A stretch of DNA of 41,301 nt, taken from positions 1 to 41,301 of the forward strand of contig JASJCL010000052.1 in NCBI GenBank assembly GCA_030066015.1, read 5' to 3'. Shown piece after piece: positions 1 to 8,615 of this stretch. A program made the position numbers and the translations under genes. This stretch comes from Desulfosarcinaceae bacterium (GTDB lineage Bacteria > Desulfobacterota > Desulfobacteria > Desulfobacterales > Desulfosarcinaceae). Under the pieces are notes generated by a model. The model was not told the DNA's origin. It ran no database searches and saw only the letters and a list, made by a program, of their open reading frames with translations. Within the stretch, counting starts at the first letter, position 1; every line of letters starts with the position of its first letter.

Positions 1-570
1 GCCGCCAACGATTTGAGTGACCGGCAGGCCGCTGGGCAGGTGCAGGGCGACGAAAACGGCCGTACTGAGGAGTAGGGCTGGGAGGATTCCCCAGCGGCGG
101 CTGTACCCATAGAGAAAGCCCCTGAAAAACAGCTCCTCTGCGATGGGCGCTATGGCACCGCCCACGATGAAATAGAGAAGCCGGTCACCGGCCTCGGTCG
201 GCAGGGTCATCCGGAGCAGTGCTAGGGGTGAAATGCCCAGAAGATGGAGAACCGCCCCGCCACCAAGTGCCGCCAGCGCGAAGAGCGCGGCGCCGGCCGT
301 TCCCCAAACCCAGCCGCTGAACCAGGCCCGGCGGTCCAGCCCGACAACCTGCCAGCCGGCCGTGTTGTGATACACCATCACCAGCAACAAGGCCGTTTGG
401 GCGCAGCGCAGCGCTCCCAGCGCCGTCATGGGGGCGAGGTCCATGTGGGCCAGCAGCATGGCCGCCATCATCTCCAGGGTGAAAACGGCGATGCAGCCGA
501 GAACCAGGAGATTCAGCGGGAAGCTGTCTGGCGCCAGCCGAGGGCCTTTAGGGAGCGGTAACCATACCAT
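1..570 (-). CDS. CPBP-family (Rce1/CAAX-like) intramembrane metalloprotease, partial
   Basis: Reading the minus strand from an ATG at 570 gives an open frame of 190 codons that runs off the window's left edge, so the C-terminus is missing. The protein is strongly hydrophobic and contains the CPBP motif 1 AEELFFRGFLYG (codons around 100-140) followed by a membrane segment and a His in VALHLPSG, matching the Glu-Glu-x3-Arg and His metal-binding motifs of ABI/CAAX membrane proteases. The family includes prenyl-protein proteases and bacteriocin-immunity proteins; the bacterial substrate cannot be told here. The start overlaps the 3' end of the upstream HEAT-repeat membrane gene by 58 bp, which suggests translational coupling and co-transcription. 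Other in-frame starts downstream are possible, so the exact N-terminus is uncertain. Confidence 0.88.
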   Translation of the reverse strand, partial: MVWLPLPKGPRLAPDSFPLNLLVLGCIAVFTLEMMAAMLLAHMDLAPMTALGALRCAQTALLLVMVYHNTAGWQVVGLDRRAWFSGWVWGTAGAALFALAALGGGAVLHLLGISPLALLRMTLPTEAGDRLLYFIVGGAIAPIAEELFFRGFLYGYSRRWGILPALLLSTAVFVALHLPSGLPVTQIVGG

Positions 571-2027
571 TGGGCATACCAGTGGGTTGACGTTCTAAGT
601 TGCGCGATGAGCACGGGAATCGCACTCGAATTTCCGCGGCGCCCCAGGGCATAGTAGGCCTGACAGACCACATTGGGATGGTCGTCTTTCGTAAGGCCGA
701 TGATATCCGCATAGGTATCCTGTTCGCGGCTGACGCCGAGGGCGCGTGCCAGCCAGTAGCGTTCGGCAATACCGCCCGCCCCAATTAGAGACCGGTATTG
801 CGGAAAACCGGTGATCTCCAGTTGCTGATCATGGATCAATCTCAGGGCGTCAAGACGCCGGGGAAGACTGTCGGATGCCAAGGCCGCGCCAACCTCTGTA
901 GCCTCTACCGAAGCGATGCGGCCTGCATTCACCGGCCACCAGGCGATCGCCCCCAGCAGCAGGCAGCCGGCACCGGCTGTCCATAGACTGCCGCGCGGCC
1001 CGGCCATCGGCTGTGTAACGAGCGCCAGGGTAGTGTAGATTGAGAAGTAGAGACACAGCGGGAATCCCAATAAAAGGCCGTAAAAGGTCAGGCTTCGCAA
1101 AAAGGACTTGTCGTCAGTCTCGCGGCTGAAATGGCGCAAGGCTTCCGGGAGGCGTTGCGGCAAATCTTCCAGCGTGACTGGATGGCTTCGCCCGCGGCCA
1201 TCGCTGAGGACCAACTGCTGTTCACGCAGGTGAAGCCGTAAGTCCACGGCCACACCGTCGTCAACAGGAAGATAATCCCATTCGGTCAATGTCGCGGTGA
1301 GGCGTGCACGAATGGTGTCCGGAATCTGCTGCAAATCGCTACGGGAGACGCCCTTGAGGGTGCGTTGGCTCAGCGGTTTGAATACTGCCGCTGGCGAGAG
1401 TGTGTGGCGGTAGTAATAGTCGTTAACAACCCGACCGATGGGATTGCTCAGCAGGATGTGGTCCCGAATGCGAATGAACATCCCTTTGTCATGTTGTGGT
1501 AGCCATAGGAGGGTCAGCAGCACCACTGGCAGCAGCAGCGGCGTCAGATAGTGCGCACCATGCAGGGCCGTCTGACGACGTCGTCGAGGATAAAAAAAGA
1601 TGCCCCACACCCCCCATGGCACCAGCAACACGTAAAGCGTGCTAATCGCCTGGATCGCATCCAGATTGAGGCGTATGAGGGCCCCCCCTTGCAGGATCAG
1701 CCCAAGTATTTGGACACCGCGCCGCCGGTCCGGCAGCAAGAGCGATATTTGGGCCAGCACCAGGGTGACCATGGTCAGACCGGCCCCGACGCTTAAGGTG
1801 AAAAAGACACCGCCGGCGATGGCCGATCCCCATGCCTCGAGGTGACTCTGGATATTTGCGTTGGGAATGGTCAGATACCCCGCGGCTTCCATGGCCTCGG
1901 CTCTCCCCAGCACCAGGCGGTTGCTCAACTTGACCTGAATGCTGGCGATCGCCTGGGCGATGAAAAGGCCGCCGATCAGGGCCTGCACAATTCGGCCCGG
2001 GGCGGCGAAGCGAATGGAATTTGGCAT
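513..2027 (-). CDS. Polytopic membrane protein with C-terminal HEAT-like repeats
   Basis: This frame encodes about 504 aa from ATG 2027. In-frame GTG 2081 and ATG 2075 would add 16-18 residues; none of the starts has a strong ribosome-binding site. Several hydrophobic segments in the first ~200 residues are followed by a soluble, probably extracytoplasmic region (~200-330), two more membrane segments, and a C-terminal soluble region (~400-504). The C-terminal part contains helical repeats such as DDHPNVVCQAYYALGRRG and IPVLIAQL, which look like HEAT/PBS-lyase-type repeats used in protein-protein contact. No catalytic motif is visible. The gene lies between khpA and a CPBP protease and overlaps the latter by 58 bp, so the two products probably act together in the membrane. 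The function is unknown; the HEAT assignment is from pattern only. Confidence 0.75.
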   Translation of the reverse strand: MPNSIRFAAPGRIVQALIGGLFIAQAIASIQVKLSNRLVLGRAEAMEAAGYLTIPNANIQSHLEAWGSAIAGGVFFTLSVGAGLTMVTLVLAQISLLLPDRRRGVQILGLILQGGALIRLNLDAIQAISTLYVLLVPWGVWGIFFYPRRRRQTALHGAHYLTPLLLPVVLLTLLWLPQHDKGMFIRIRDHILLSNPIGRVVNDYYYRHTLSPAAVFKPLSQRTLKGVSRSDLQQIPDTIRARLTATLTEWDYLPVDDGVAVDLRLHLREQQLVLSDGRGRSHPVTLEDLPQRLPEALRHFSRETDDKSFLRSLTFYGLLLGFPLCLYFSIYTTLALVTQPMAGPRGSLWTAGAGCLLLGAIAWWPVNAGRIASVEATEVGAALASDSLPRRLDALRLIHDQQLEITGFPQYRSLIGAGGIAERYWLARALGVSREQDTYADIIGLTKDDHPNVVCQAYYALGRRGNSSAIPVLIAQLRTSTHWYAQWYGYRSLKALGWRQTASR

Positions 2028-2253
2028 GGCGGACAGCGCTCTCGACGATATCTTGCCCCCATGGGGGCGCCCCATTGGCACGCAGCTAACCTATTGTGGC
2101 AATGGGGTTTTACCGTATTTGCAACCGGGAGTCAAAAGGCGTGGCACTTCACTAGGGGGAATTGGTGGCAGGGGCTCTGGGGAGGTCCCGCTGGGCATGA
2201 CCGGGCCGGCCTTCTGTGAAAAGCCGCCAGCGGGTGCCTCCCACATAAATCGC

Positions 2254-2484
2254 TTATTCGATGATCTCCAATACCGTTCTCTTCTTCTCTTTCGAAGACA
2301 CGGCACCCAGGATGGTCCGCATCGCCTGCGCCGTGCGTCCCTGTTTGCCGATGATCTTGCCAAGGTCATCTTTGGCGACTTTGAGTTCCAGAACAGTTGT
2401 CTGATTTCCTTCTACTTCGGCCACATCAACTGCATCCGGGTCATCGACCAACGATCGCGCAATGTAGTGAATCAAATCTTTCAT
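2254..2484 (-). CDS. khpA: KH-domain RNA-binding protein KhpA (YlqC family)
   Basis: The 76-residue product is a single KH domain of the usual KhpA length. It has the diagnostic GxxG RNA-binding loop in [19 protein letters not shown] (residues ~41-59) and the family N-terminus [19 protein letters not shown]. KhpA is a small cytoplasmic RNA chaperone that in several bacteria pairs with KhpB/Jag. A strong Shine-Dalgarno (AAGGAG) sits about 8 bases before the ATG at 2484. In many genomes the gene follows rpsP in the rpsP-khpA-rimM-trmD cluster. Here no convincing rpsP lies upstream and no rimM or trmD lies downstream; the gene is followed by two membrane-protein genes instead. Confidence 0.93.
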   Translation of the reverse strand: MKDLIHYIARSLVDDPDAVDVAEVEGNQTTVLELKVAKDDLGKIIGKQGRTAQAMRTILGAVSSKEKKRTVLEIIE

Positions 2485-3247
2485 ACCGCTTCAACTCCTT
2501 TCCAATGGTGGTCTTTACACCCGTTCCTGAGAATGTTGTCGTATTTGCCAGGTAAGGGTTGCCCCGATAATCGGCCGACGCGCAACACCTTCCAGCCTGA
2601 AGATGACACGCGACTTCCTGGGCGGGCCGTCGTTAACTGCCGCTGCGTGAAATGCAGGCCGGCGCTTTTTCTTCGGCAATCGGGTCTGCGCAGTTGCAGG
2701 CGCCATTGCCACGGGACAGGCTGCATTTATAGGAGGGGAAATGCGCTTAGATTGCCTGTCATGATACGGTTGGGTTGTCGCCTTTCAGGAAATTTGCAGC
2801 AAAAGGTTCAACATGGCTTCAGTATATTGGTTCTGAATGAGAACGCAATACGGTAAAAATGCGGATAAAATACGGTAGTGGTGTAGGTAGTCGCCCAGGA
2901 GGCGGGGCGATGACTTGGATTCGATACGGATTTCGAATAGTTTCCAAGATATGTAAATGACTTGTCTTTTTGCTTGAGGTGATGTACTTGCCTAATTTTC
3001 AGAAGTGATAAGGCGATTTTCGGTAATAATACCCAAATTGCGGTATCGATCGCGAAACGAGGTGCCATCTGGTGCTGCCGTTTTGGGTGGGAACGTCGCT
3101 GTCGGCAGGGCTGCAGATTGCCCGAAGTTCTGTCAACCAATGATATCAAAACAGACCGGAAACGACCAAGAAAGACTCTAAAACCTTCGCACGGCAGATG
3201 CAAGCGGTTTTCTGCCATCCCCATAGTGGCCTTGCGGATGTGGATGA
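2485..3247. other. Divergent intergenic region between khpA and the HWE kinase
   Basis: These 763 bases separate khpA (minus) from the histidine kinase (plus). No frame gives a convincing protein; minus-strand ORFs at 2515-2712 and 2808-3224 lack recognisable domains. The segment 2820-3060 is clearly more AT-rich than its surroundings and is a likely promoter region for one or both genes. It contains the ATACGGTA direct repeats listed separately. I could not assign a sigma70 or sigma54 promoter with confidence. Confidence 0.5.
2848..2877. repeat. Pair of ATACGGTA direct repeats spaced by two helical turns
   Basis: The octamer ATACGGTA occurs at 2848-2855 and 2870-2877, start to start 22 bp, in the AT-rich part of the divergent intergenic region. 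A related GATACGGTT lies near 2762. Same-face spacing of direct repeats is common for response-regulator binding sites, and a two-component pair is encoded next door. A regulatory role is inference. Confidence 0.3.
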
Positions 3248-4516
3248 ATGGAACTCAACCGCCTAACCCTCGCATTCAGCGGCGAACATGCTTCACTTGA
3301 AGATCTGTTTCGCAATAGCTACCTGCGTCAAAATCTCAATCACATGCGGTTGTGGCACCTCTTATCGATGGTCGCATTCGGCAGCGCAGGGTTTTTCGAT
3401 GCCACCCTCTTCCCGGATCAGTGGCGTACCTTATGGCTGTTGCGTTATGTTTGCGTGATGCCATTGTTTACGATTTCCCTTCTGATCACCTGGACCAGAA
3501 TCTATCGGCGCACCTGGCAAGGCCTCAATATGGTGCATATTCTGAGCACAGGTACCAGCAGCATCGTCGCCCTGATGCTCACCCAGCCACCATTCAACAT
3601 TCTATACCTGTTCAGCCTGATTCTCTCCATGCTGTTTGGCTACGCCTTCGTGCGTGAACGATTTCTCTACGCGTCCATTTGCGGCACACTTCTACTCTCT
3701 GGCTTCATGGCCGCCAAACACCTGGGATTGGACAGTGGCCTGGGGAAGTGGTCCGCTGACACCTATATCGTGGTCGTCTTCCATCTCCTGGGAATGAGTA
3801 TCGCCTATGCCATGGAGTACGCGGCCCGTAAAGATTTCTTCCTATCATGGATGTTGAGTCGCCAGAACGAAAAGCTAATGGCGTCGCTCAAGGAGAAGGA
3901 TTTACTCCTCAAAGAGGTGCACCATCGGGTGAAAAACAATCTCCAGGTCGTGGCAAGCCTTCTCGACATGACCCGCTATCGAAACCGTGAAATGCCAGCG
4001 AGTTCTGCGCTCCTGGGCGCCCGCAGCAAGATTCAGGCGATGGCCCTGATCCACACCCAGCTGTACCGCAAGCACTCGGTGGATGTTATCGATATGCACA
4101 AGCATATCAATGATCTCTACCAGAATTTGCGGGTGCTTTACCCGGCCGGTGCCCAGATACGTTTCCATATGGATGCGGACAACACCCATCTTTCGGTGAC
4201 CCAGGCCCTCCCATGCGCACTGATCGTGAACGAACTCTTATCAAACGCGCTCAAACACGCCTTTGCAGACCGAAATGCCGGCAATATCTACATCAGTCTC
4301 AAACAGCCACGGGTCGGTAAACTACACCTGTGCGTGAGCGATGACGGCTGTGGACTACCGACGGAAATGCGGCTGGACAAGGTGAACAGCCTGGGGTTAA
4401 AACTGGTGCGTATCCTGGTTGTCGAGCAACTCGAAGGGACCATGCGACTGGAATCCAACCCGGGAGCCGCCTTTCACATTTACTTTCGCGTAAATCCCAT
4501 GGCAGCCGTTAATTAG
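3248..4516 (+). CDS. Membrane-bound HWE/HisKA_2-type sensor histidine kinase
   Basis: The 422-aa product has about six hydrophobic segments in residues ~35-190, forming an integral-membrane sensor without an obvious large periplasmic domain. A HisKA_2 dimerisation domain follows with the motif EVHHRVKNNLQ; His226, in HRVKN, is the expected phosphoacceptor. The C-terminal ATPase has an N-box (ALIVNELLSNALKHAF), a G1 box (DDGCGLP) and a G2-like SLGLKLVRILV. These features define an HWE/HisKA_2 class kinase, which autophosphorylates and passes phosphate to a response regulator. The response regulator gene starts 34 bp downstream, so they are probably one operon and a cognate pair. The start at 3248 has no good Shine-Dalgarno; a neighbouring ATG at 3244 is out of frame. 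The stimulus is unknown; a membrane-embedded cue is likely given the sensor layout. Confidence 0.9.
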   Translation: MELNRLTLAFSGEHASLEDLFRNSYLRQNLNHMRLWHLLSMVAFGSAGFFDATLFPDQWRTLWLLRYVCVMPLFTISLLITWTRIYRRTWQGLNMVHILSTGTSSIVALMLTQPPFNILYLFSLILSMLFGYAFVRERFLYASICGTLLLSGFMAAKHLGLDSGLGKWSADTYIVVVFHLLGMSIAYAMEYAARKDFFLSWMLSRQNEKLMASLKEKDLLLKEVHHRVKNNLQVVASLLDMTRYRNREMPASSALLGARSKIQAMALIHTQLYRKHSVDVIDMHKHINDLYQNLRVLYPAGAQIRFHMDADNTHLSVTQALPCALIVNELLSNALKHAFADRNAGNIYISLKQPRVGKLHLCVSDDGCGLPTEMRLDKVNSLGLKLVRILVVEQLEGTMRLESNPGAAFHIYFRVNPMAAVN

Positions 4517-4549
4517 AGTGGGATCAGACTTGGGAGAGAGCTGCAAACG

Positions 4550-5803
4550 ATGAGTGGATTGTTGATCGTCGATGATGAGGCCATCATTGCTACCGATCTG
4601 GAAGATCGCCTCGCGAGCAATGGTTACGAGGTTGTCGGCATCGCCACATCTGGCGAAAAGGCGGTTCGCCTGACGGCCGACCTGCGCCCCGATTTGGTCA
4701 TTATGGATATCGTCATGCCGGGTCGGCTCGACGGAATCGCGGCCGCGGCGGCCATTCGCGAACAATACAGCACCCCGGTGGTGTTTCTCACGGCCCATAG
4801 TGACGAGGAGTTCATGGACCGCGCCAAAGCAGTGGGGCCGCTCGGGTATATCCTCAAACCCTTCAATGAGGCGCAAATTTACGCCACTTTGGAAATCGCA
4901 CTGCACAACAGCCTCCTGGAGCGTCAACTGCGCGAAAGCGAGGCCCGCTATCGGGCCATTGTCGACCAAGTTGAAGACCTGATCTGCCGTTTCGATCCCG
5001 ATTTGCAGCTGCGCTTTTGTAACCAAGCGACCCGCCAAATGTTCGCTAGCAGTGCCGCTGATTTGGCAAGGGCACGCTTTACGGACCTCCTTCCCGATGA
5101 CAAGGTCGACGCATTCCGGCGATGCACCGCCGGCTTGGGACCTGAACGGCAAACGGCGCTTTTCGAGCATGCGGTGGACTCGACACAGAGTGGCCGCTGT
5201 TGGCTGCAGTGGTCTCTTCGGGTGCTCCTGGACGAGGCGGGCCGCCCAACTGAATACCAGGCCGTGGGGCGGGACATCACTGTGCGGATGGGCATTGAAG
5301 ACACATTGCGCAAGAGTAACCGGGCCCTCGAACAGCAACTTGAGGTGGACAATCGCGATTTGGCGGCCAAAAACGCGCAGTTGGCGGAGTTGGAGACCAC
5401 TCTCAAGGTGCTGATGCGCTATAAGGAGGCCGATCGCGACAGCGTTCAGCAAAGCGTCATCTCCAATGTACAAGGACTCATCTTACCCTTCGTGGAGCGC
5501 GTGCGCCAATGCCTGAACGATCCCAACGCACTGGCCTATCTAGAAGTGGTCGAGTCCGGCCTGGCTGACATCGTTTCGCCCTTCATGCGGCGCATGGCCT
5601 CGACCTTCGCCAATTTGACACCAGCGGAGATCCGGGTGTCCCACTTCATCAAACAGGGCCTCACCACCAAGGAGATCGCCGACCTTCTCAACCTATCCAC
5701 CCGAACCATCGAGGCCTATCGCAACAGCATCCGCAAGAAGATGGGCATCGCCAACCGCAAAGTGAATTTGCGCAGCTATCTGCAACCCTTCGAGGAGTTC
5801 TAA
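4550..5803 (+). CDS. Response regulator: REC-PAS-coiled coil-LuxR HTH
   Basis: The 417-aa product starts with a receiver domain (residues ~3-120) holding the acidic pair in IVDDEA, phosphoacceptor Asp53 in VIMDIVMPG, and the conserved Lys in ILKPF. A PAS domain follows (~130-245, SEARYRAIVDQVEDLICRFD), then a coiled coil (~250-290), and a C-terminal LuxR-type helix-turn-helix (~352-410) with LTPAEIRVSHFIKQGLTTKE and STRTIEAYRNSIRKKMGI. A DNA-binding transcriptional regulator is therefore expected, with phosphorylation by the upstream HWE kinase and perhaps a second input through PAS. A GGGAGAG Shine-Dalgarno precedes the ATG. Placing PAS between REC and a LuxR-type HTH is less common than plain NarL-type regulators. 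Confidence 0.92.
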   Translation: MSGLLIVDDEAIIATDLEDRLASNGYEVVGIATSGEKAVRLTADLRPDLVIMDIVMPGRLDGIAAAAAIREQYSTPVVFLTAHSDEEFMDRAKAVGPLGYILKPFNEAQIYATLEIALHNSLLERQLRESEARYRAIVDQVEDLICRFDPDLQLRFCNQATRQMFASSAADLARARFTDLLPDDKVDAFRRCTAGLGPERQTALFEHAVDSTQSGRCWLQWSLRVLLDEAGRPTEYQAVGRDITVRMGIEDTLRKSNRALEQQLEVDNRDLAAKNAQLAELETTLKVLMRYKEADRDSVQQSVISNVQGLILPFVERVRQCLNDPNALAYLEVVESGLADIVSPFMRRMASTFANLTPAEIRVSHFIKQGLTTKEIADLLNLSTRTIEAYRNSIRKKMGIANRKVNLRSYLQPFEEF

Positions 5804-5960
5804 AAAGCACAGAATTGTGTAAAAAAGCGTCTCTAAACAACAATTTTGTCGCCCACTGGTCACCCTCAACACCCGATTTGAGGGGGGCGCCCGCGGGCAC
5901 GTTTTCTGCACTCATCCCTATCTTATTCGACACCAGACAGCGGCATCCGGAAGAACACCT

Positions 5961-8252
5961 ATGCGTGAACAGGCCCATCTCAATTTGCTTCACCAAGTGG
6001 GGGCGCTGGCCTCGCTGGTTACCCAAAGCGAGGATATCGACAGCTTCCTCCAGAGCGCCGTCGAGATGGTGGCGCTCCACCTGCGGGCCGAGGTGTGCTC
6101 CATCTACCTGTACGATGAAACGACAGATGAGCTCACATTAAGTGCTACCAAAGGTCTTCATCCAGACGCGGTGGGTGTGGTGCGCATGCCATCCGGCAGC
6201 GGTTTGGTGGGACGCTCCCTGGCGTTACTCGAACCGATCTGTGAGGGGCGCGCCCCGCAACATCCAGACTTCCGCTACTTCGAGGAGGCCCGGGAGGATG
6301 GTTTCAATAGCTTTATTGGTGTTCCCATTCATCGCGGGCAATCCCGAATTGGCGTGATGACGGTGCAGCGGAAACAGACCGACGCGTTCACCGCCATGGA
6401 TGTGGGTACCCTGAGGACCATGGCATCCCAGTTGGCAGGCGTGCTGGAGAACGCGCGTCTGATGATGCAGCATGAAACCCACGCGAAGCGACCCGCCGCT
6501 GCGCGGACGGTCCGGGAGACGGCCGAACTGCCGCCCATACTCAAGGGGCAAGGCGCTGCCCCGGGATATGCACATGCGCCTGCCGCGGTAGCATCTCCGA
6601 GCCATGCCCTGCTTCTCAACGGGACCGCTGATCAGAGCGATACGTATACGGCCACCGATCTCGATACCGCCCTGCAGGCGACCGCCGATCAACTGGTGGA
6701 CCTGCAGGCCGAGTTGACCTCACAACTGCCTGAAAGCGCTTCGCTGATCTTCTCTGCCCATCTGATGATCTTGAAAGACCGCAGCTTCCGCAATAAAATC
6801 CATACCCGCATCGAACGGGGGACCAGTGTCCCTGCGGCGGTGCGCGAGGTGGCCGAAATCTACATCACGGCCTTTGAGCAGAGCCCCAGTGCCCACCTGC
6901 GCGAAAAAGCCCAGGACGTCCGGGATATTGCCGGCCGAATCCTCAAGAATCTCCGTGAGCCGGACACCGAAGACGGACACGCCCCTTTGGTTGGCGCAAA
7001 GATCGTCATCGCCGAAACCCTCTACCCTTCCGAAGTGCTGAAATTGGCGGCCGACCGGGTGTGCGGCGTGGTACTGGTGAGTGGTGGCCTGACGTCGCAT
7101 GTGGCCATCCTGATGCGGTCGCTCGGCCTGCCGCTGCTCATTGTCGAGGAGCCGCGGCTGATGGCAGTGGCTGAGGGAACCCCTCTCATCATGGACGCCC
7201 ACCTGGGCAACCTTTTCTTGGACCCTGCCGAGGCGGTTTTGGCCGAATTCCGCCGCAGCCGGGCGGCGGAGAGTGCCGGCCGCCTGAACGTTACCAACCA
7301 GCAGGCCATCACTCGCACCAGCGATGGTGAGCGGATCCATCTTCTGGCCAACATTAACCTTTTAGGGGAACTCACGACCGCCCAGACCCTCAAGGCTGAG
7401 GGTATCGGTCTTTACCGGAGCGAGTTCCCCTTTCTGGTCCGGGCCAGTTTTCCCTCCGAAGAGGAGCAGGTGGCCATTTACAAGCACCTCTGCGAGAGGG
7501 CGCGCTTCGGGCCGCTGACCTTCCGCACCCTCGATATCGGCGGCGACAAGGTGTTGCCGTACTCCCATGCCCCTCAAGAGGCCAATCCCGAGCTGGGTCT
7601 GCGGTCCATCCGATTCTCCTTGAAGTATCCGAAAACCTTTCATCAGCAACTGCGCGCCGTCCTGCGGGCCGCTGTGGATCTTTCCGACTTCCGGTTGCTC
7701 TTCCCGCTGATCTCCTCTGTGGATGAGTTCCGGCGGGCCCGCCAGGCCGTTGAGGTCAGCCTGAAGCAACTGCAGCACCACCAGGAGCCCCACCACGATG
7801 CGCCCGCCTTGGGGGTGATGGTGGAGTTACCCGCTACCCTTGGCATCATCGACGAACTGGCCGCCGAAGCAGATTTTTTCGCCATCGGCACCAATGACCT
7901 CACCCAATACCTGCTCGGCGTCGATCGCACCAACCCCCAGGTCGCCGACTACTATCGCTCCGATCATCCCGCCATACTCCGCGCCTTGCGCCGCATCGTG
8001 GAAGCGGCCGCCGCCGCCGGAATTCCTGTCTCCGTCTGCGGTGAGATGACCCATCATCCTCAGCAACTGGCCTTTTTGGTCGGCATCGGTATCCGCACCT
8101 TCAGCGTGACACCCAGCTTCCTGCCAAGGGTGCAGCGGACGCTCACCCGACTGAAGGTCAGCGACGCCGAGCGCTTTGCCAAGAAACTGCTCGCTGCCGG
8201 TAGCTTGGCGGATGTGGATGCCCTGTTGTCGGCTGCCGCCGCGCCCCACTGA
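5961..8252 (+). CDS. ptsP: GAF-domain phosphoenolpyruvate-protein phosphotransferase (enzyme I-Ntr)
   Basis: The 763-aa protein matches the PtsP layout (E. coli PtsP is about 750 aa). An N-terminal GAF domain (~15-165) precedes the enzyme I N-domain, the phosphohistidine swivel domain and the PEP-binding barrel. The phosphorylated His is His380 in GGLTSHVAILMRSLG. The barrel carries GIGLYRSEFPFL, FRTLDIGGDKVLP, GVMVELPAT, DFFAIGTNDLTQYLLGVDR and SVCGEM, all enzyme I signatures, so the enzyme looks active. It transfers phosphate from PEP to the nitrogen-PTS carrier NPr, with the GAF domain sensing a nitrogen metabolite such as glutamine in the enterobacterial protein. No NPr, EIIA or rpoN gene is in the window. 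The start at 5961 is preceded by GGAAG. The gene is 157 bp from the upstream regulator and may have its own promoter. Confidence 0.93.
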   Translation: MREQAHLNLLHQVGALASLVTQSEDIDSFLQSAVEMVALHLRAEVCSIYLYDETTDELTLSATKGLHPDAVGVVRMPSGSGLVGRSLALLEPICEGRAPQHPDFRYFEEAREDGFNSFIGVPIHRGQSRIGVMTVQRKQTDAFTAMDVGTLRTMASQLAGVLENARLMMQHETHAKRPAAARTVRETAELPPILKGQGAAPGYAHAPAAVASPSHALLLNGTADQSDTYTATDLDTALQATADQLVDLQAELTSQLPESASLIFSAHLMILKDRSFRNKIHTRIERGTSVPAAVREVAEIYITAFEQSPSAHLREKAQDVRDIAGRILKNLREPDTEDGHAPLVGAKIVIAETLYPSEVLKLAADRVCGVVLVSGGLTSHVAILMRSLGLPLLIVEEPRLMAVAEGTPLIMDAHLGNLFLDPAEAVLAEFRRSRAAESAGRLNVTNQQAITRTSDGERIHLLANINLLGELTTAQTLKAEGIGLYRSEFPFLVRASFPSEEEQVAIYKHLCERARFGPLTFRTLDIGGDKVLPYSHAPQEANPELGLRSIRFSLKYPKTFHQQLRAVLRAAVDLSDFRLLFPLISSVDEFRRARQAVEVSLKQLQHHQEPHHDAPALGVMVELPATLGIIDELAAEADFFAIGTNDLTQYLLGVDRTNPQVADYYRSDHPAILRALRRIVEAAAAAGIPVSVCGEMTHHPQQLAFLVGIGIRTFSVTPSFLPRVQRTLTRLKVSDAERFAKKLLAAGSLADVDALLSAAAAPH

Positions 8253-8615
8253 GCACGTTTGCTAAGCAAGACGGCCATCACCGGTAACCCCCGGCGCCCA
8301 CTTCCGCTCAACTCCCGACGCCAGCACCCATTCGACATCAGTGGCGAAGGTATCGTATCTCAAATCATTTTCGATGGTTGAAACCCGCCGTTCGGCCCCC
8401 CTGGATGGTGCCTCATCCACCTGCTGGAGGTGGCCTAACCCTCCAGGATTTTTCCTAAGGTTCGCATTCCGAGTGCCGATAGACCACATAATCGCGGTGT
8501 TACCTGACGCCACCTGCTCAGATCCATCTAACTTGCTCGGCGATTTCACATACACCGATTGTGGCTGGTTTTACTTTGGAATCAGTTTGGTTCCGAGCGT
8601 AGGTAAATCGTCGAT
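8253..8615. other. Intergenic region upstream of the dCache kinase operon
   Basis: This 363-bp gap holds no convincing gene; a 106-codon plus-strand ORF at 8341-8661 has no domain and runs into the kinase gene. A small perfect hairpin (CCACCT/AGGTGG, 8417-8433, 5-base loop) is present but lacks a T-tract. The region most likely contains the promoter of the 8616-16525 unit, though I could not identify -35/-10 or -24/-12 elements with confidence. Confidence 0.4.

Noticed and set aside
2515-2712. Minus-strand 65-codon ORF just upstream of khpA, considered as a remnant of rpsP (it has KKKRRPAF and a weakly S16-like spacing)
   Set aside because: Similarity to ribosomal protein S16 needs several gaps, the rest of the protein does not fit, and the ORF has no good ribosome-binding site. 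A profile search against S16 would settle it.
2808-3224. 138-codon minus-strand ORF in the AT-rich divergent region
   Set aside because: No domain, unusual composition and overlap with the likely promoter region.
4397-5473. 358-codon antisense ORF across the response-regulator gene
   Set aside because: It is a shadow of a clearly recognisable REC-PAS gene on the other strand.
8520-8615. A sigma54-type -24/-12 promoter upstream of the dCache kinase (TGGC...TTTG)
   Set aside because: Spacing and the GC element do not match the consensus closely enough to call.
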